Below, one piece after another: positions 1 to 5,733 of a DNA stretch of 7,222 nucleotides; the stretch's first letter is position 1, and each line of letters begins with the position of its first letter. The notes beneath the pieces are model-generated. The model searched no databases. It was not told the origin of the DNA and worked only from the letters and a program-made list of their open reading frames with translations. The position numbers and the translations under genes were made by a program. The DNA is from Ruminococcus sp. UBA1828 (lineage in GTDB: Bacteria > Bacillota > Clostridia > Oscillospirales > Ruminococcaceae): assembly GCA_002338885.1 (NCBI GenBank), contig DDJI01000056.1, positions 1,796-9,017 of the forward strand. Reading direction: 5' to 3'.

Positions 1-197
1 AGGGCGTTGAGAAGTCGTTTGCAATACAGGCGGGACGTGAAGTCCGCATAATGGTATCTCCCGAAAAGGTCAACGACGAAAAGATGGTAGTCGTTGCGCG
101 TGAGATAGCTAAGAAGATCGAGGAAGAGATGGACTACCCCGGTCAGATAAAAGTAAACATAATAAGAGAGTCGCGCGCAGTGGAGTACGCAAAGTAA
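1..197 (+). CDS. rny: Ribonuclease Y, C-terminal fragment
   Basis: This is the last 64 codons of an open frame that enters from the left edge (first full codon at 3) and stops at TAA 195-197. The translation includes [15 protein letters not shown], then [20 protein letters not shown] and a final ESRAVEYAK. This is the characteristic, highly conserved C-terminus of RNase Y. RNase Y is a membrane-anchored endoribonuclease with KH and HD domains that initiates mRNA decay in Firmicutes. The catalytic HD domain and N-terminal membrane helix lie outside the window, so integrity cannot be judged. A strong terminator follows 20 bases after the stop, so rny is the end of its transcript. Identification rests on family-level recall of this C-terminal motif, which I consider very distinctive. 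Confidence 0.95.
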   Translation, partial: GVEKSFAIQAGREVRIMVSPEKVNDEKMVVVAREIAKKIEEEMDYPGQIKVNIIRESRAVEYAK

Positions 198-217
198 GCG
201 TTCGGCGGCGCACGGGC

Positions 218-249
218 AAAAGGGCAGCCAAAAATCGGCTGCCCTTTTT
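218..249 (+). terminator. Rho-independent terminator after rny
   Basis: A GC-rich stem GGGCAGCC (222-229) pairs with GGCTGCCC (237-244) across a 7-base loop. The flanking AAAA and TTTT extend the pairing to 12 bp, and a T-run (245-249, then G and four more T) follows. It sits 20 bases past the rny stop. The A-run on the left arm means it could also work on the opposite strand, but no gene points towards it from the right. Confidence 0.92.
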
Positions 250-262
250 GTTTTCTGCGGTG

Positions 263-291
263 TTGCAAACGGCGATTAAGAGCGTTACAAT
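263..291 (+). promoter_or_regulatory. Sigma-A-type promoter for the M28 peptidase gene
   Basis: TTGCAA (263-268, 4/6 to the -35 consensus) and TACAAT (286-291, 5/6 to the -10 consensus) are separated by exactly 17 bases. The site lies between the rny terminator and the peptidase start, giving a predicted 5' leader of about 50 bases. No operator-like symmetry was noticed around it. Confidence 0.7.
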
Positions 292-350
292 TGTAGCGTA
301 GGCGTCTGCCGGTTTGACGGACGCGCAGATGTTTTGAAAGGAATGATAAT

Positions 351-1598
351 ATGAATAAAAAGACCGTTGCGCGCATATTCAAGGACACCGCATATGTCAG
401 GGCGGGAGGAACAGATGAAGAGCTGCGCTGCGCACAGTACATAAAAGACACCCTTTCGGGATACGGAGCGCAGGCATACATTGAGCCGTTTAAGGCGCCG
501 ATGGGAACCATACGCGAGCAGATGCTCATGGTTGACGAGGTGAACATTCCCTGCAAGGCGTACATGCTCTGCGGCAGCGGAACAGTAAAAGCCCCGCTTT
601 ACTATCTTGCAAACACCGACAGGCACAGCCTCAGCCTTTGCAGAGACAAAATAGTCATGGTTGACGGGTACTTGGGCCGCTGGATATACAAGGACGCCAT
701 AGACAACGGTGCGGCGGCAATCATCACATACGACGGAAGCGTAAACTATTCTGACAGAGACATAGACCAAAGGGAGCTGCGCTCTACCCTTCTCGGCGAG
801 GACGGAAGCGAGCGAAAGGTTTTATGCGTGAACATAAACGCAAAGGACGCGGCAAAGCTTATCAAAAACGGCGCTCAGGGCAAGGAAGCCATGATATGCG
901 TGACGCAGGACGAATACGAGGGCGAGTCGAGAAACGTAGTTTTGGAGCTGCCCGGCGAAACCGACGAGACAATAGTTTTCACCGCTCACTACGACTCCAC
1001 CTACCTGTCAAAGGGCGCATACGACAACATGTCGGGAAGCATAGGACTTATGGCGATCGCGGAGCACTTTTTGAAGAACACGCACCGTTACACCCTGCGC
1101 TTTATCTGGTGCGGAAGTGAAGAGCGCGGGCTTTTAGGCTCAAAGGCGTACTGCGCGGCGCACGAGGATGCGCTTGAAAAGGTTGTTTTGAACATTAACC
1201 TCGACATGATAGGCTCCGTGATGGGCAGGTTTATAGCATGCTGCACCGCGGAAGAAAAGCTTGTGGGATACATAGAATACATGGCGAGCGAAAAGGGATT
1301 CGGCATGAAGGCGTATCAGGATGTGTACTCAAGCGACTCCACGCCTTTTGCGGACAAGGGCGTGCCCGCCGTGAGCTTTGCAAGGATTGCGCCCACGTCC
1401 ACGGCGACCATCCACAACCGCTACGACACATATCAGTCGATAAGCGCCGACAACATGCTAAGAGACATAAGCTTTATAACCGACTTTGCAAGCCGCATGG
1501 CGAACGCCAAAACGATGCCGGTGGCAAAGCAGATGCCGGACAAGATGCGTGAGGAGCTTGACTACTACATGCTCCGCAAGCGCAGACCGCAGAAATAA
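351..1598 (+). CDS. M28 family zinc metallopeptidase (aminopeptidase), cytoplasmic
   Basis: This 415-residue protein is predicted to be a co-catalytic di-zinc exopeptidase of MEROPS family M28. The full metal-binding set is present in order: His213 (TAHYDS), bridging Asp225 (GAYDNMSG), catalytic Glu257 and ligand Glu258 (GSEERGLLGS), Asp285 (NLDMIG) and His355 (IHNRYD). Residues about 85-190 between the N-terminal part and the catalytic core resemble a PA-type insert, as in many M28 aminopeptidases. There is no signal peptide or membrane segment, so it should act in the cytoplasm, probably trimming peptides; the substrate is not readable from sequence. The ATG at 351 is supported by GAAAGGA (336-342) eight bases upstream. 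The gene has its own promoter and terminator and so looks monocistronic. The C-terminal tail is very basic (KRRPQK). Codon use is ATA-rich like most of the window. Confidence 0.9.
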   Translation: MNKKTVARIFKDTAYVRAGGTDEELRCAQYIKDTLSGYGAQAYIEPFKAPMGTIREQMLMVDEVNIPCKAYMLCGSGTVKAPLYYLANTDRHSLSLCRDKIVMVDGYLGRWIYKDAIDNGAAAIITYDGSVNYSDRDIDQRELRSTLLGEDGSERKVLCVNINAKDAAKLIKNGAQGKEAMICVTQDEYEGESRNVVLELPGETDETIVFTAHYDSTYLSKGAYDNMSGSIGLMAIAEHFLKNTHRYTLRFIWCGSEERGLLGSKAYCAAHEDALEKVVLNINLDMIGSVMGRFIACCTAEEKLVGYIEYMASEKGFGMKAYQDVYSSDSTPFADKGVPAVSFARIAPTSTATIHNRYDTYQSISADNMLRDISFITDFASRMANAKTMPVAKQMPDKMREELDYYMLRKRRPQK

Positions 1599-1611
1599 AG
1601 AACGTGCAAAT

Positions 1612-1640
1612 CACCGCAGTGACAATATGTCGCTGCGGTG
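1612..1640 (+). other. Hairpin just downstream of the peptidase stop
   Basis: CACCGCAGTGAC (1612-1623) pairs with GTCGCTGCGGTG (1629-1640) over 12 bp with one G-T wobble and an AATAT loop. No T-run follows, so it is not a classical terminator by itself. It precedes the true terminator by 25 bases and may stabilise the 3' end of the peptidase mRNA. The stem would also form in - strand RNA. Confidence 0.5.
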
Positions 1641-1658
1641 AAAATGCGTTTGACAAAG

Positions 1659-1701
1659 AAAAAACGATGAGCGCCAAACTCAAGACGCTCATCGCTTTTT
1701 T
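1659..1701. terminator. Bidirectional rho-independent terminator between convergent genes
   Basis: A perfect 9-bp stem CGATGAGCG (1665-1673) / CGCTCATCG (1686-1694) has a 12-base loop. It is flanked by six A (1659-1664) on the left and six T (1696-1701) on the right. Each strand therefore sees a stem followed by a U-tract, so one element can end both the + strand peptidase transcript and the - strand SGNH hydrolase transcript. Confidence 0.9.
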
Positions 1702-1732
1702 ATTGCAAATTATAATTTATTGCAAATTATAA
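1699..1732. repeat. 17-bp tandem duplication (two copies)
   Basis: Two exact head-to-tail copies of TTTATTGCAAATTATAA occupy 1699-1715 and 1716-1732. They fill the gap between the shared terminator and the SGNH hydrolase stop codon; the first copy overlaps the end of the T-run. It looks like a simple slippage duplication in AT-rich spacer. No function is evident. Confidence 0.85.
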
Positions 1733-2977
1733 TCAGTCGGTATACGCCACCGCAAGCACTTGAAGGTCGCACTTGGGGTTGTCGTCCTTGGCGGTGAACT
1801 CTACTCTGTAATCGCCCACGGTGTCGCTTATGTAAAGCTCACCTATAGTTGCGCTCATCCATCCGCCCTCGGAGTACTCGTTAAACTCCTTTGTCGCGAC
1901 AAGCTCGTCGTTGAAGTAAACCTCGCACACGAGCGTGCCGAACGTGTTATTTCCCGCGTTGGGATAGATGACAAACGCATTCTTGCCGGTAAACTCAAAC
2001 ACCAGCGGCTCGTTGTCCTCGCTGAACGACTTTGTCCAGCCGTTGGGGAAATGGTCGCCCGTACTTCCCGTTCTCCACGAGCCTTCCGCTTCGTCGGTGT
2101 GCTCATAGCTGTTCTTGGTGAGAAGGTGCGCGTTTGCGTAGTTTCCGTCATACATCGGCTCGGGGAGCGTAATGTCCGACTCGTCGCCGTCAAGTCTGTC
2201 CACCTCGTCAAAGAAGTAGTTTATAAACTCCGCTATTATCTCGCCGCCGTTGGCGTTGGGGTGAGTATAGTCGCCCGAAAATTCCTCCCATGTCATCGCG
2301 CCGTTGTCCATCAGGTATGTTATGCCGTCGGCATAGCTTATCATGGGCAGGTCGTAATACTCGCCTATTTCCTTCTTCCAGTCCTGAGAGCTCCAGCCCT
2401 CCTGCATTCTCGCAAAGAGCAGAACAACCGCCGGCTTTGTATCGTACTCAAGGCATCTTCTTATTACGCTTTCAAAGCCGTCCTTGTCGGCTATCTCGCC
2501 GCCGTCGTTTACCGCATACTCGATAAAGACTATGTCAGGCTCGTTCGCCAAAACGTCGTCCTCGCATCTGAGTGCGCCGAGGATGGAGCCGGTGCCCCTG
2601 TAGCCGGCGTTGAAGTAGTGGACGTTCTCGCCGTCGCCCTTGCCGAATTTGTCTCTGAAGTAGTTATACGAACGCTTTGCATAGCGCTCCTCAAGCTCTA
2701 AGATGTCGCCCTCGGTTATCGAGCCGCCGAGGTAAACTATGTTTACGTCCTCGCCGTTTTTAGCCTTTTCGATTGCGTTCTTGAGGCGGTATGTGTTTCC
2801 GAGCTGAGTCAAGGAGGTTATCTTTGCGTTGTTCATATAGTCCTCATAGCTCTGAGGGTCGTCTATCCATTCAAGCGGCATACTCTTTTCTCCTTCTTCG
2901 TCGCCGCATCCCGCCATTGTCAGGGTCAGCATCAGCGCCGACAACAGTATCGCAAAAAATTTTTTCATAAACTTCAT
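1733..2977 (-). CDS. Secreted SGNH/GDSL-type hydrolase lipoprotein
   Basis: This 414-residue exported esterase-type protein has an N-terminus MKFMKKFFAILLSALMLTLT followed by MAGC. That is a lipoprotein signal with lipidated Cys24, so the protein should sit on the outer face of the membrane. SGNH blocks appear in order: GGSITEG with nucleophile Ser86; GYRGTGS near 125-131 (oxyanion glycine); EYAVND with Asn157; and GDYTHPN with Asp236 and His239. Residues from about 270 to the end look like an added beta-rich domain, possibly carbohydrate-binding. The family removes acyl groups (often acetyl) from polysaccharides or other esters; the substrate here is unknown. The frame extends 40 codons upstream, but ATG 2977 is chosen because AAGGAAG lies at the right distance and the lipoprotein signal begins there. 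It lies 150 bases downstream of the sugar ATPase gene and ends at a shared terminator. Confidence 0.85.
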   Translation of the reverse strand: MKFMKKFFAILLSALMLTLTMAGCGDEEGEKSMPLEWIDDPQSYEDYMNNAKITSLTQLGNTYRLKNAIEKAKNGEDVNIVYLGGSITEGDILELEERYAKRSYNYFRDKFGKGDGENVHYFNAGYRGTGSILGALRCEDDVLANEPDIVFIEYAVNDGGEIADKDGFESVIRRCLEYDTKPAVVLLFARMQEGWSSQDWKKEIGEYYDLPMISYADGITYLMDNGAMTWEEFSGDYTHPNANGGEIIAEFINYFFDEVDRLDGDESDITLPEPMYDGNYANAHLLTKNSYEHTDEAEGSWRTGSTGDHFPNGWTKSFSEDNEPLVFEFTGKNAFVIYPNAGNNTFGTLVCEVYFNDELVATKEFNEYSEGGWMSATIGELYISDTVGDYRVEFTAKDDNPKCDLQVLAVAYTD

Positions 2978-2983
2978 AGCTAT

Positions 2984-2990
2984 CTTCCTT
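2984..2990 (-). promoter_or_regulatory. Ribosome binding site that fixes the SGNH hydrolase start
   Basis: On the - strand AAGGAAG lies six bases before the ATG at 2977. The longer in-frame start at 3097 has no comparable site, and its extra 40 residues would bury the lipoprotein signal peptide inside the protein. Confidence 0.75.
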
Positions 2991-2999
2991 GCTGCATAC

Positions 3000-3054
3000 G
3001 CCGCAAAAGCGGCTTTTGAAACTGACGGCTGCTCTGCCGAAACAAAGCAGCCGT
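3000..3054 (-). other. Two hairpins in the leader of the SGNH hydrolase gene
   Basis: On the - strand, ACGGCTGCT and AGCAGCCGT (arms at 3046-3054 and 3025-3033) form a perfect 9-bp stem with a 12-base loop. Then GCCGC-TTTT-GCGGC (3000-3013) forms a second short stem 10 bases before the ribosome binding site. The first stem has no following T-run, so it is a poor intrinsic terminator for the upstream ATPase gene. The pair could be an RNA-stabilising or regulatory leader. No known riboswitch class is recognised. Confidence 0.45.
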
Positions 3055-3127
3055 ACAAAGTACAATTTTTAACTCTCACCTGTATCCGTCTGCGCATCTG
3101 CCATGCGCGCCGGCTTATGCCCTTCTA

Positions 3128-4270
3128 TCAGTTGAGAATGGTCTTTTCGGTGTCCTTATCAAACAGGTGGACTCTGTTTGCGTCAAGAGCGCAGGTTATA
3201 ACGTCCTGAGGTCTTGCGGTTGAACGGTTGGACACACGCGCGGTGAGGTGGATTCCCTCGCAGTCGAGGTAGAGGTATGTCTCCGCACCCATCATCTCGG
3301 CGACGTTTACCGTAGCCTCGATAATTCCGGTCTTGGCGGAGGATATGAACATCTCCTCATCGTGTATGCACTCGGGACGAACGCCCGCGATAACTTCCTT
3401 GTTGAGGTAGGGGAGCAATACTTCCTCGTTTACCTTGGACTCGGGAAGCTCGATGTAGAACTTTCTTCCCCTCGTCTCCTTGGTGTCCTCAGAGCCGAAC
3501 TCGATGTTGTATCTGCCGTCCTTCTTTATGAGCTTGGCATCAATGAAGTTCATCTGGGGAGATCCTATGAATCCTGCAACGAAGAGGTTGCAAGGATAGG
3601 AGTAAAGGTTCTGAGGCGTATCAACCTGCTGAATGAAGCCGTCCTTCATAACAACTATTCTGTCCGCCATTGTCATAGCCTCTGTCTGGTCGTGCGTTAC
3701 GTAGATGAAGGTGGTTCCGAGTCTCTTGTGCAAGAGCGCAATCTCGGTTCTCATCTGAGCACGCAGCTTAGCGTCGAGGTTTGAGAGCCTCAAACCTAGC
3801 AAGAACACCTGAGGCTCACGAACAAGCGCACGTCCTAAAGCAACACGCTGTCTCTGTCCTCCTGAAAGAGCCTTCGGCTTTCTGTCGAGCAGGTGCTGAA
3901 TGTCGAGTATTCTCGCAGCCTCTTCTACCTTGCGCGCAATCTGGTCCTTGGGGGTCTTGCGAAGCTTTAAGCCGAATGCCATGTTCTCGAAAACGGTCAT
4001 GTGCGGATACAAAGCGTAGTTCTGGAACACCATCGCTATATCTCTGTCCTTAGGTGCAATGTCGTTTACGAGTCTGTTGCCTATGTACAGCTCTCCGTCA
4101 GTGATTTCCTCAAGTCCTGCAATCATACGAAGAGTCGTTGACTTTCCGCATCCGGAAGGTCCGACGAAAATGATAAATTCCTTGTCCTTTACCTCAAGGC
4201 AAAAGTCGGAAACGGCAACTACGCCGCCGGGGTATTTCTTGTAAATATGCTTTAGTGATAAGCTTGCCAT
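3128..4270 (-). CDS. ugpC: UgpC/MsmK/MalK-type sugar ABC importer ATPase with altered Walker B
   Basis: This 380-residue cytoplasmic ATPase belongs to the carbohydrate uptake (CUT1) importer class; its length is normal. Visible motifs are Walker [10 protein letters not shown] (37-45), Q-loop Gln83, signature LSGGQ (135-139), D-loop SNLD (163-166) and switch His193. A C-terminal regulatory OB-fold region runs from about 230 to 380. The anomaly is at 159-161: the near-invariant Asp-Glu-Pro of the Walker B motif reads Gly-Leu-Arg ([15 protein letters not shown]), removing the Mg-coordinating Asp and the catalytic Glu. As written, the protein should bind ATP poorly and not hydrolyse it. ATG 4270 has AGGAGG eight bases upstream and a good promoter. 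No permease or binding-protein gene is adjacent, fitting a shared ATPase serving importers elsewhere. The gene ends with tandem stops TGA TAG. Family is certain; ugpC versus msmK naming is conventional. Confidence 0.92.
   Translation of the reverse strand: MASLSLKHIYKKYPGGVVAVSDFCLEVKDKEFIIFVGPSGCGKSTTLRMIAGLEEITDGELYIGNRLVNDIAPKDRDIAMVFQNYALYPHMTVFENMAFGLKLRKTPKDQIARKVEEAARILDIQHLLDRKPKALSGGQRQRVALGRALVREPQVFLLGLRLSNLDAKLRAQMRTEIALLHKRLGTTFIYVTHDQTEAMTMADRIVVMKDGFIQQVDTPQNLYSYPCNLFVAGFIGSPQMNFIDAKLIKKDGRYNIEFGSEDTKETRGRKFYIELPESKVNEEVLLPYLNKEVIAGVRPECIHDEEMFISSAKTGIIEATVNVAEMMGAETYLYLDCEGIHLTARVSNRSTARPQDVITCALDANRVHLFDKDTEKTILN
3777..3797. repeat. Perfect inverted repeat at the altered Walker B site
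   Basis: AGGTTTGAG (3777-3785) and CTCAAACCT (3789-3797) are exact reverse complements separated by AGC. The left arm on the + strand encodes the conserved SNLD region of the ATPase (read on the - strand). The right arm covers the codons that should encode Asp-Glu-Pro. The arm therefore replaces conserved coding sequence with a copy of its neighbour in reverse complement. Confidence 0.9.
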
Positions 4271-4298
4271 TTAAAAGGCCTCCTCGCGAATTTTTATT

Positions 4299-4316
4299 GC
4301 TAACTGAGCCATTAGC
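4299..4316 (-). other. Short inverted repeat near the 5' end of the ugpC mRNA
   Basis: GCTAA (4299-4303) and TTAGC (4312-4316) flank an 8-base loop. The repeat lies just downstream of the predicted transcription start, so it would form a small 5' hairpin in the ATPase mRNA. It could stabilise the mRNA or be part of an operator. Five base pairs can occur by chance. Confidence 0.3.
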
Positions 4317-4330
4317 TTTGTCATGGTATT

Positions 4331-4359
4331 ATTATATCCGTTTGTAAGATATATCACAA
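4331..4359 (-). promoter_or_regulatory. Sigma-A-type promoter for ugpC
   Basis: On the - strand TTGTGA (4354-4359) and a perfect TATAAT (4331-4336) are separated by 17 bases. An A-rich stretch lies just upstream, like an UP element. The predicted leader to ATG 4270 is about 55 bases and carries AGGAGG at 4279-4284. The -35 and spacer together form an imperfect 18-bp palindrome (4342-4359; 7 of 9 pairs match), a possible repressor site. Confidence 0.8.
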
Positions 4360-4430
4360 GTGTTTTTTTAACTAAACTTCACCGCAATCCTTTATTAAAA
4401 ATGCCCGAATTTCGTTTAAAATACTAATAT

Positions 4431-5147
4431 TCATGTTAAAATAAGGCTTTGTATCTCGTCATTTCCAAGCTCTCTGACCCCTCCTTCGGGCAGAGACTTG
4501 TCCAACCACACGCCGCCTATTTTTATCCTTTTGAAGTAAACGACGCGATTGCCGACCGCCTCAAACATCCTCTTTATCTGGTGATACATCCCCTGAGTGA
4601 GAACCACTGTGCACTCGTTTTTCTTATCATATATTTCCAGCTCGGCGGGTTTGCAGACCGTCCCGTCCTCAAGCGTCACGCCGCCTAAAAAGGCATCTTT
4701 TACATCGTTTTCAAGCTCTTTTTCAAGCCTTACGAAGTAGGTTTTCGGCACGTGGCTTTTCGGGGAAAGCATCCTGTGTGCAAGCTCGCCGTCATCGGTT
4801 ATCAAAACAAAGCCCTCGGTATCCTTGTCCAGCCTGCCCGCGGGAAAAAGCCCCTGCCGTCTTAAATGCTGCGGCAGAAGCTCCATCACCGTTTTTGATA
4901 TCCCGTCGCGTGTCGCGCAGACCACGCCCGCGGGCTTGTTGAGCATGATATAGAGGTGCTCTTTGTATAATATTTTCCTATCGCCCCACTCGACGGAGTC
5001 GGCTGCGGGGTCGATTTTCAGGGCGGGAGAAAGCGCTTTTACGCCGTTGACCTTTATCTCGCCCTTTTTGCAAAGCCGCGCCGCGTCACTTCTCGACACC
5101 TGCGGCATCTGCCCCGAAAGAAATTTGTCCAGTCTTATAAGTCCCAT
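4431..5147 (-). CDS. rsuA: RsuA-type 16S rRNA pseudouridine synthase
   Basis: This 238-residue enzyme is predicted to isomerise a uridine in ribosomal RNA to pseudouridine; the type enzyme, E. coli RsuA, acts on 16S position 516. An S4 RNA-binding domain spans about residues 3-50 (IRLDKFLSGQ...VSRSDAARL...GEIKVNG). The catalytic domain follows, with MLNKPAGVVC (68-77), the active-site loop GRLDKDTEG containing Asp107, and GMYHQIKRMFEAVGNRV (186-202). The C-terminal GGVWLDKSLPEGGVREL resembles RsuA more than RluB or RluE. Length matches RsuA (about 230). ATG 5147 starts in the right register for the S4 domain; AAGGA lies 11 bases upstream, slightly far. It follows the DUF4830 gene by 52 bases with no terminator between, so co-transcription is likely. 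No clear terminator follows it, so read-through into ugpC is possible. The exact target nucleotide is inferred by homology only. Confidence 0.9.
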   Translation of the reverse strand: MGLIRLDKFLSGQMPQVSRSDAARLCKKGEIKVNGVKALSPALKIDPAADSVEWGDRKILYKEHLYIMLNKPAGVVCATRDGISKTVMELLPQHLRRQGLFPAGRLDKDTEGFVLITDDGELAHRMLSPKSHVPKTYFVRLEKELENDVKDAFLGGVTLEDGTVCKPAELEIYDKKNECTVVLTQGMYHQIKRMFEAVGNRVVYFKRIKIGGVWLDKSLPEGGVRELGNDEIQSLILT

Positions 5148-5199
5148 GGTTTTTACCGTCCTTGCGCGTTTTAATGCGCTGCGCCGCCGCTGATACGGC

Positions 5200-5658
5200 T
5201 TATGCGTCCGATTTCACAAGCCCCTGCATGAATCCGCCCAGCTCGGTGCAGCACACGTCGCCCGCTATGAGCTTTCCGTCGCAGATGATGAGGTTTGCAA
5301 CGATGTTCTGACGCGAATCGCCGTAGTTGTATATCTCGTAGGTGTATATTTCCGCATATTCCCCGCGGTATTTGTCGAGGTCAAATCCCTGCTGGAGCTG
5401 AAGCTCGTTGTACTGCGTGTATACGTCGCTCCACTCCTGCGGGATGATGACGCTGCGGCAGTCTATCGGCTCCGGAGAGGTCTCCCATCCAAGCCCCTCC
5501 AAAAACTCTATTTGCTCCTGTGTGGTGCCAAGGCTTATGCCTTTGGGCGCAAAGAGCCTGTTAAAGACAAACACCACGCACAAAGCCGCAATCAATATGC
5601 ACAAAACATACGCAAGTATTTTTGCCGTCTTTTTTAACTTGATAGTTTTAACAAACAT
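5200..5658 (-). CDS. Membrane-anchored DUF4830 domain protein
   Basis: This is a small protein of about 152 residues. After a basic start (MFVKTIKLKKTAKI), a single hydrophobic segment spans about residues 13-33, acting as an uncleaved anchor. The remainder should lie outside the membrane. Residues about 44-148 match my recollection of DUF4830: TTQEQIEFLEGLGWETSPEP, then VIIPQEWSDVYTQYNELQ, GFDLDKYRG, a YTYEIYNY strand and GDVCCTELGGFMQGL near the end. The function of the domain is unknown. The start is uncertain. The open frame reaches TTG 5727, but that start has no ribosome site; ATG 5670 is one base from GAGG (too close) and ATG 5658 is 13 bases from it. I prefer 5658 because the hydrophobic anchor then sits at the usual place. 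The gene lies 75 bases after the exporter gene and 52 before rsuA, probably in one transcript. Confidence 0.8.
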   Translation of the reverse strand: MFVKTIKLKKTAKILAYVLCILIAALCVVFVFNRLFAPKGISLGTTQEQIEFLEGLGWETSPEPIDCRSVIIPQEWSDVYTQYNELQLQQGFDLDKYRGEYAEIYTYEIYNYGDSRQNIVANLIICDGKLIAGDVCCTELGGFMQGLVKSDA

Positions 5659-5733
5659 ATTTCCCACCATACCTCGTAATAAGTTGTTCTGGTGAAATAT
5701 ATGCTGCTTGTTCGCCGAATAGTACAACCGGCG

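Noticed and set aside
143..770. Two - strand open frames (143-565 and 285-770) across the rny terminator and peptidase start
   Set aside because: They run across a terminator and promoter, overlap a well-supported gene antisense, and give low-complexity translations without domains.
1703..1733. Promoter-like TTGCAA...TATAAT in the tandem repeat on the + strand
   Set aside because: The spacing is 19 bases, it follows a terminator, and it would point antisense into the SGNH hydrolase. It is an expected coincidence in AT-rich duplicated sequence.
1760..2701. Long + strand open frame (313 codons) opposite the SGNH hydrolase
   Set aside because: It is the antisense shadow of a gene with clear catalytic motifs and a lipoprotein signal. 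Its own translation has no recognisable domain and no good ribosome site.
2978..3097. 40-residue N-terminal extension of the SGNH hydrolase
   Set aside because: It would place the signal peptide internally. The Shine-Dalgarno site and lipoprotein signal both support ATG 2977.
3785..3817. Inverted repeat GAGCCTCA (3785-3792) / TGAGGCTC (3810-3817), considered as the edges of a small inversion explaining the Walker B change
   Set aside because: Flipping the 17-base interior does not restore Asp-Glu and introduces an in-frame TAG on the coding strand. The adjacent 9-bp foldback explains the change better.
4360..4430. A terminator for rsuA
   Set aside because: Only weak AT-rich pairings are present downstream of the stop. 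No GC-rich stem with a T-run could be supported.
5659..5727. Upstream TTG start at 5727 for the DUF4830 protein
   Set aside because: There is no ribosome site before it, and 23 extra residues would precede the basic-then-hydrophobic anchor.
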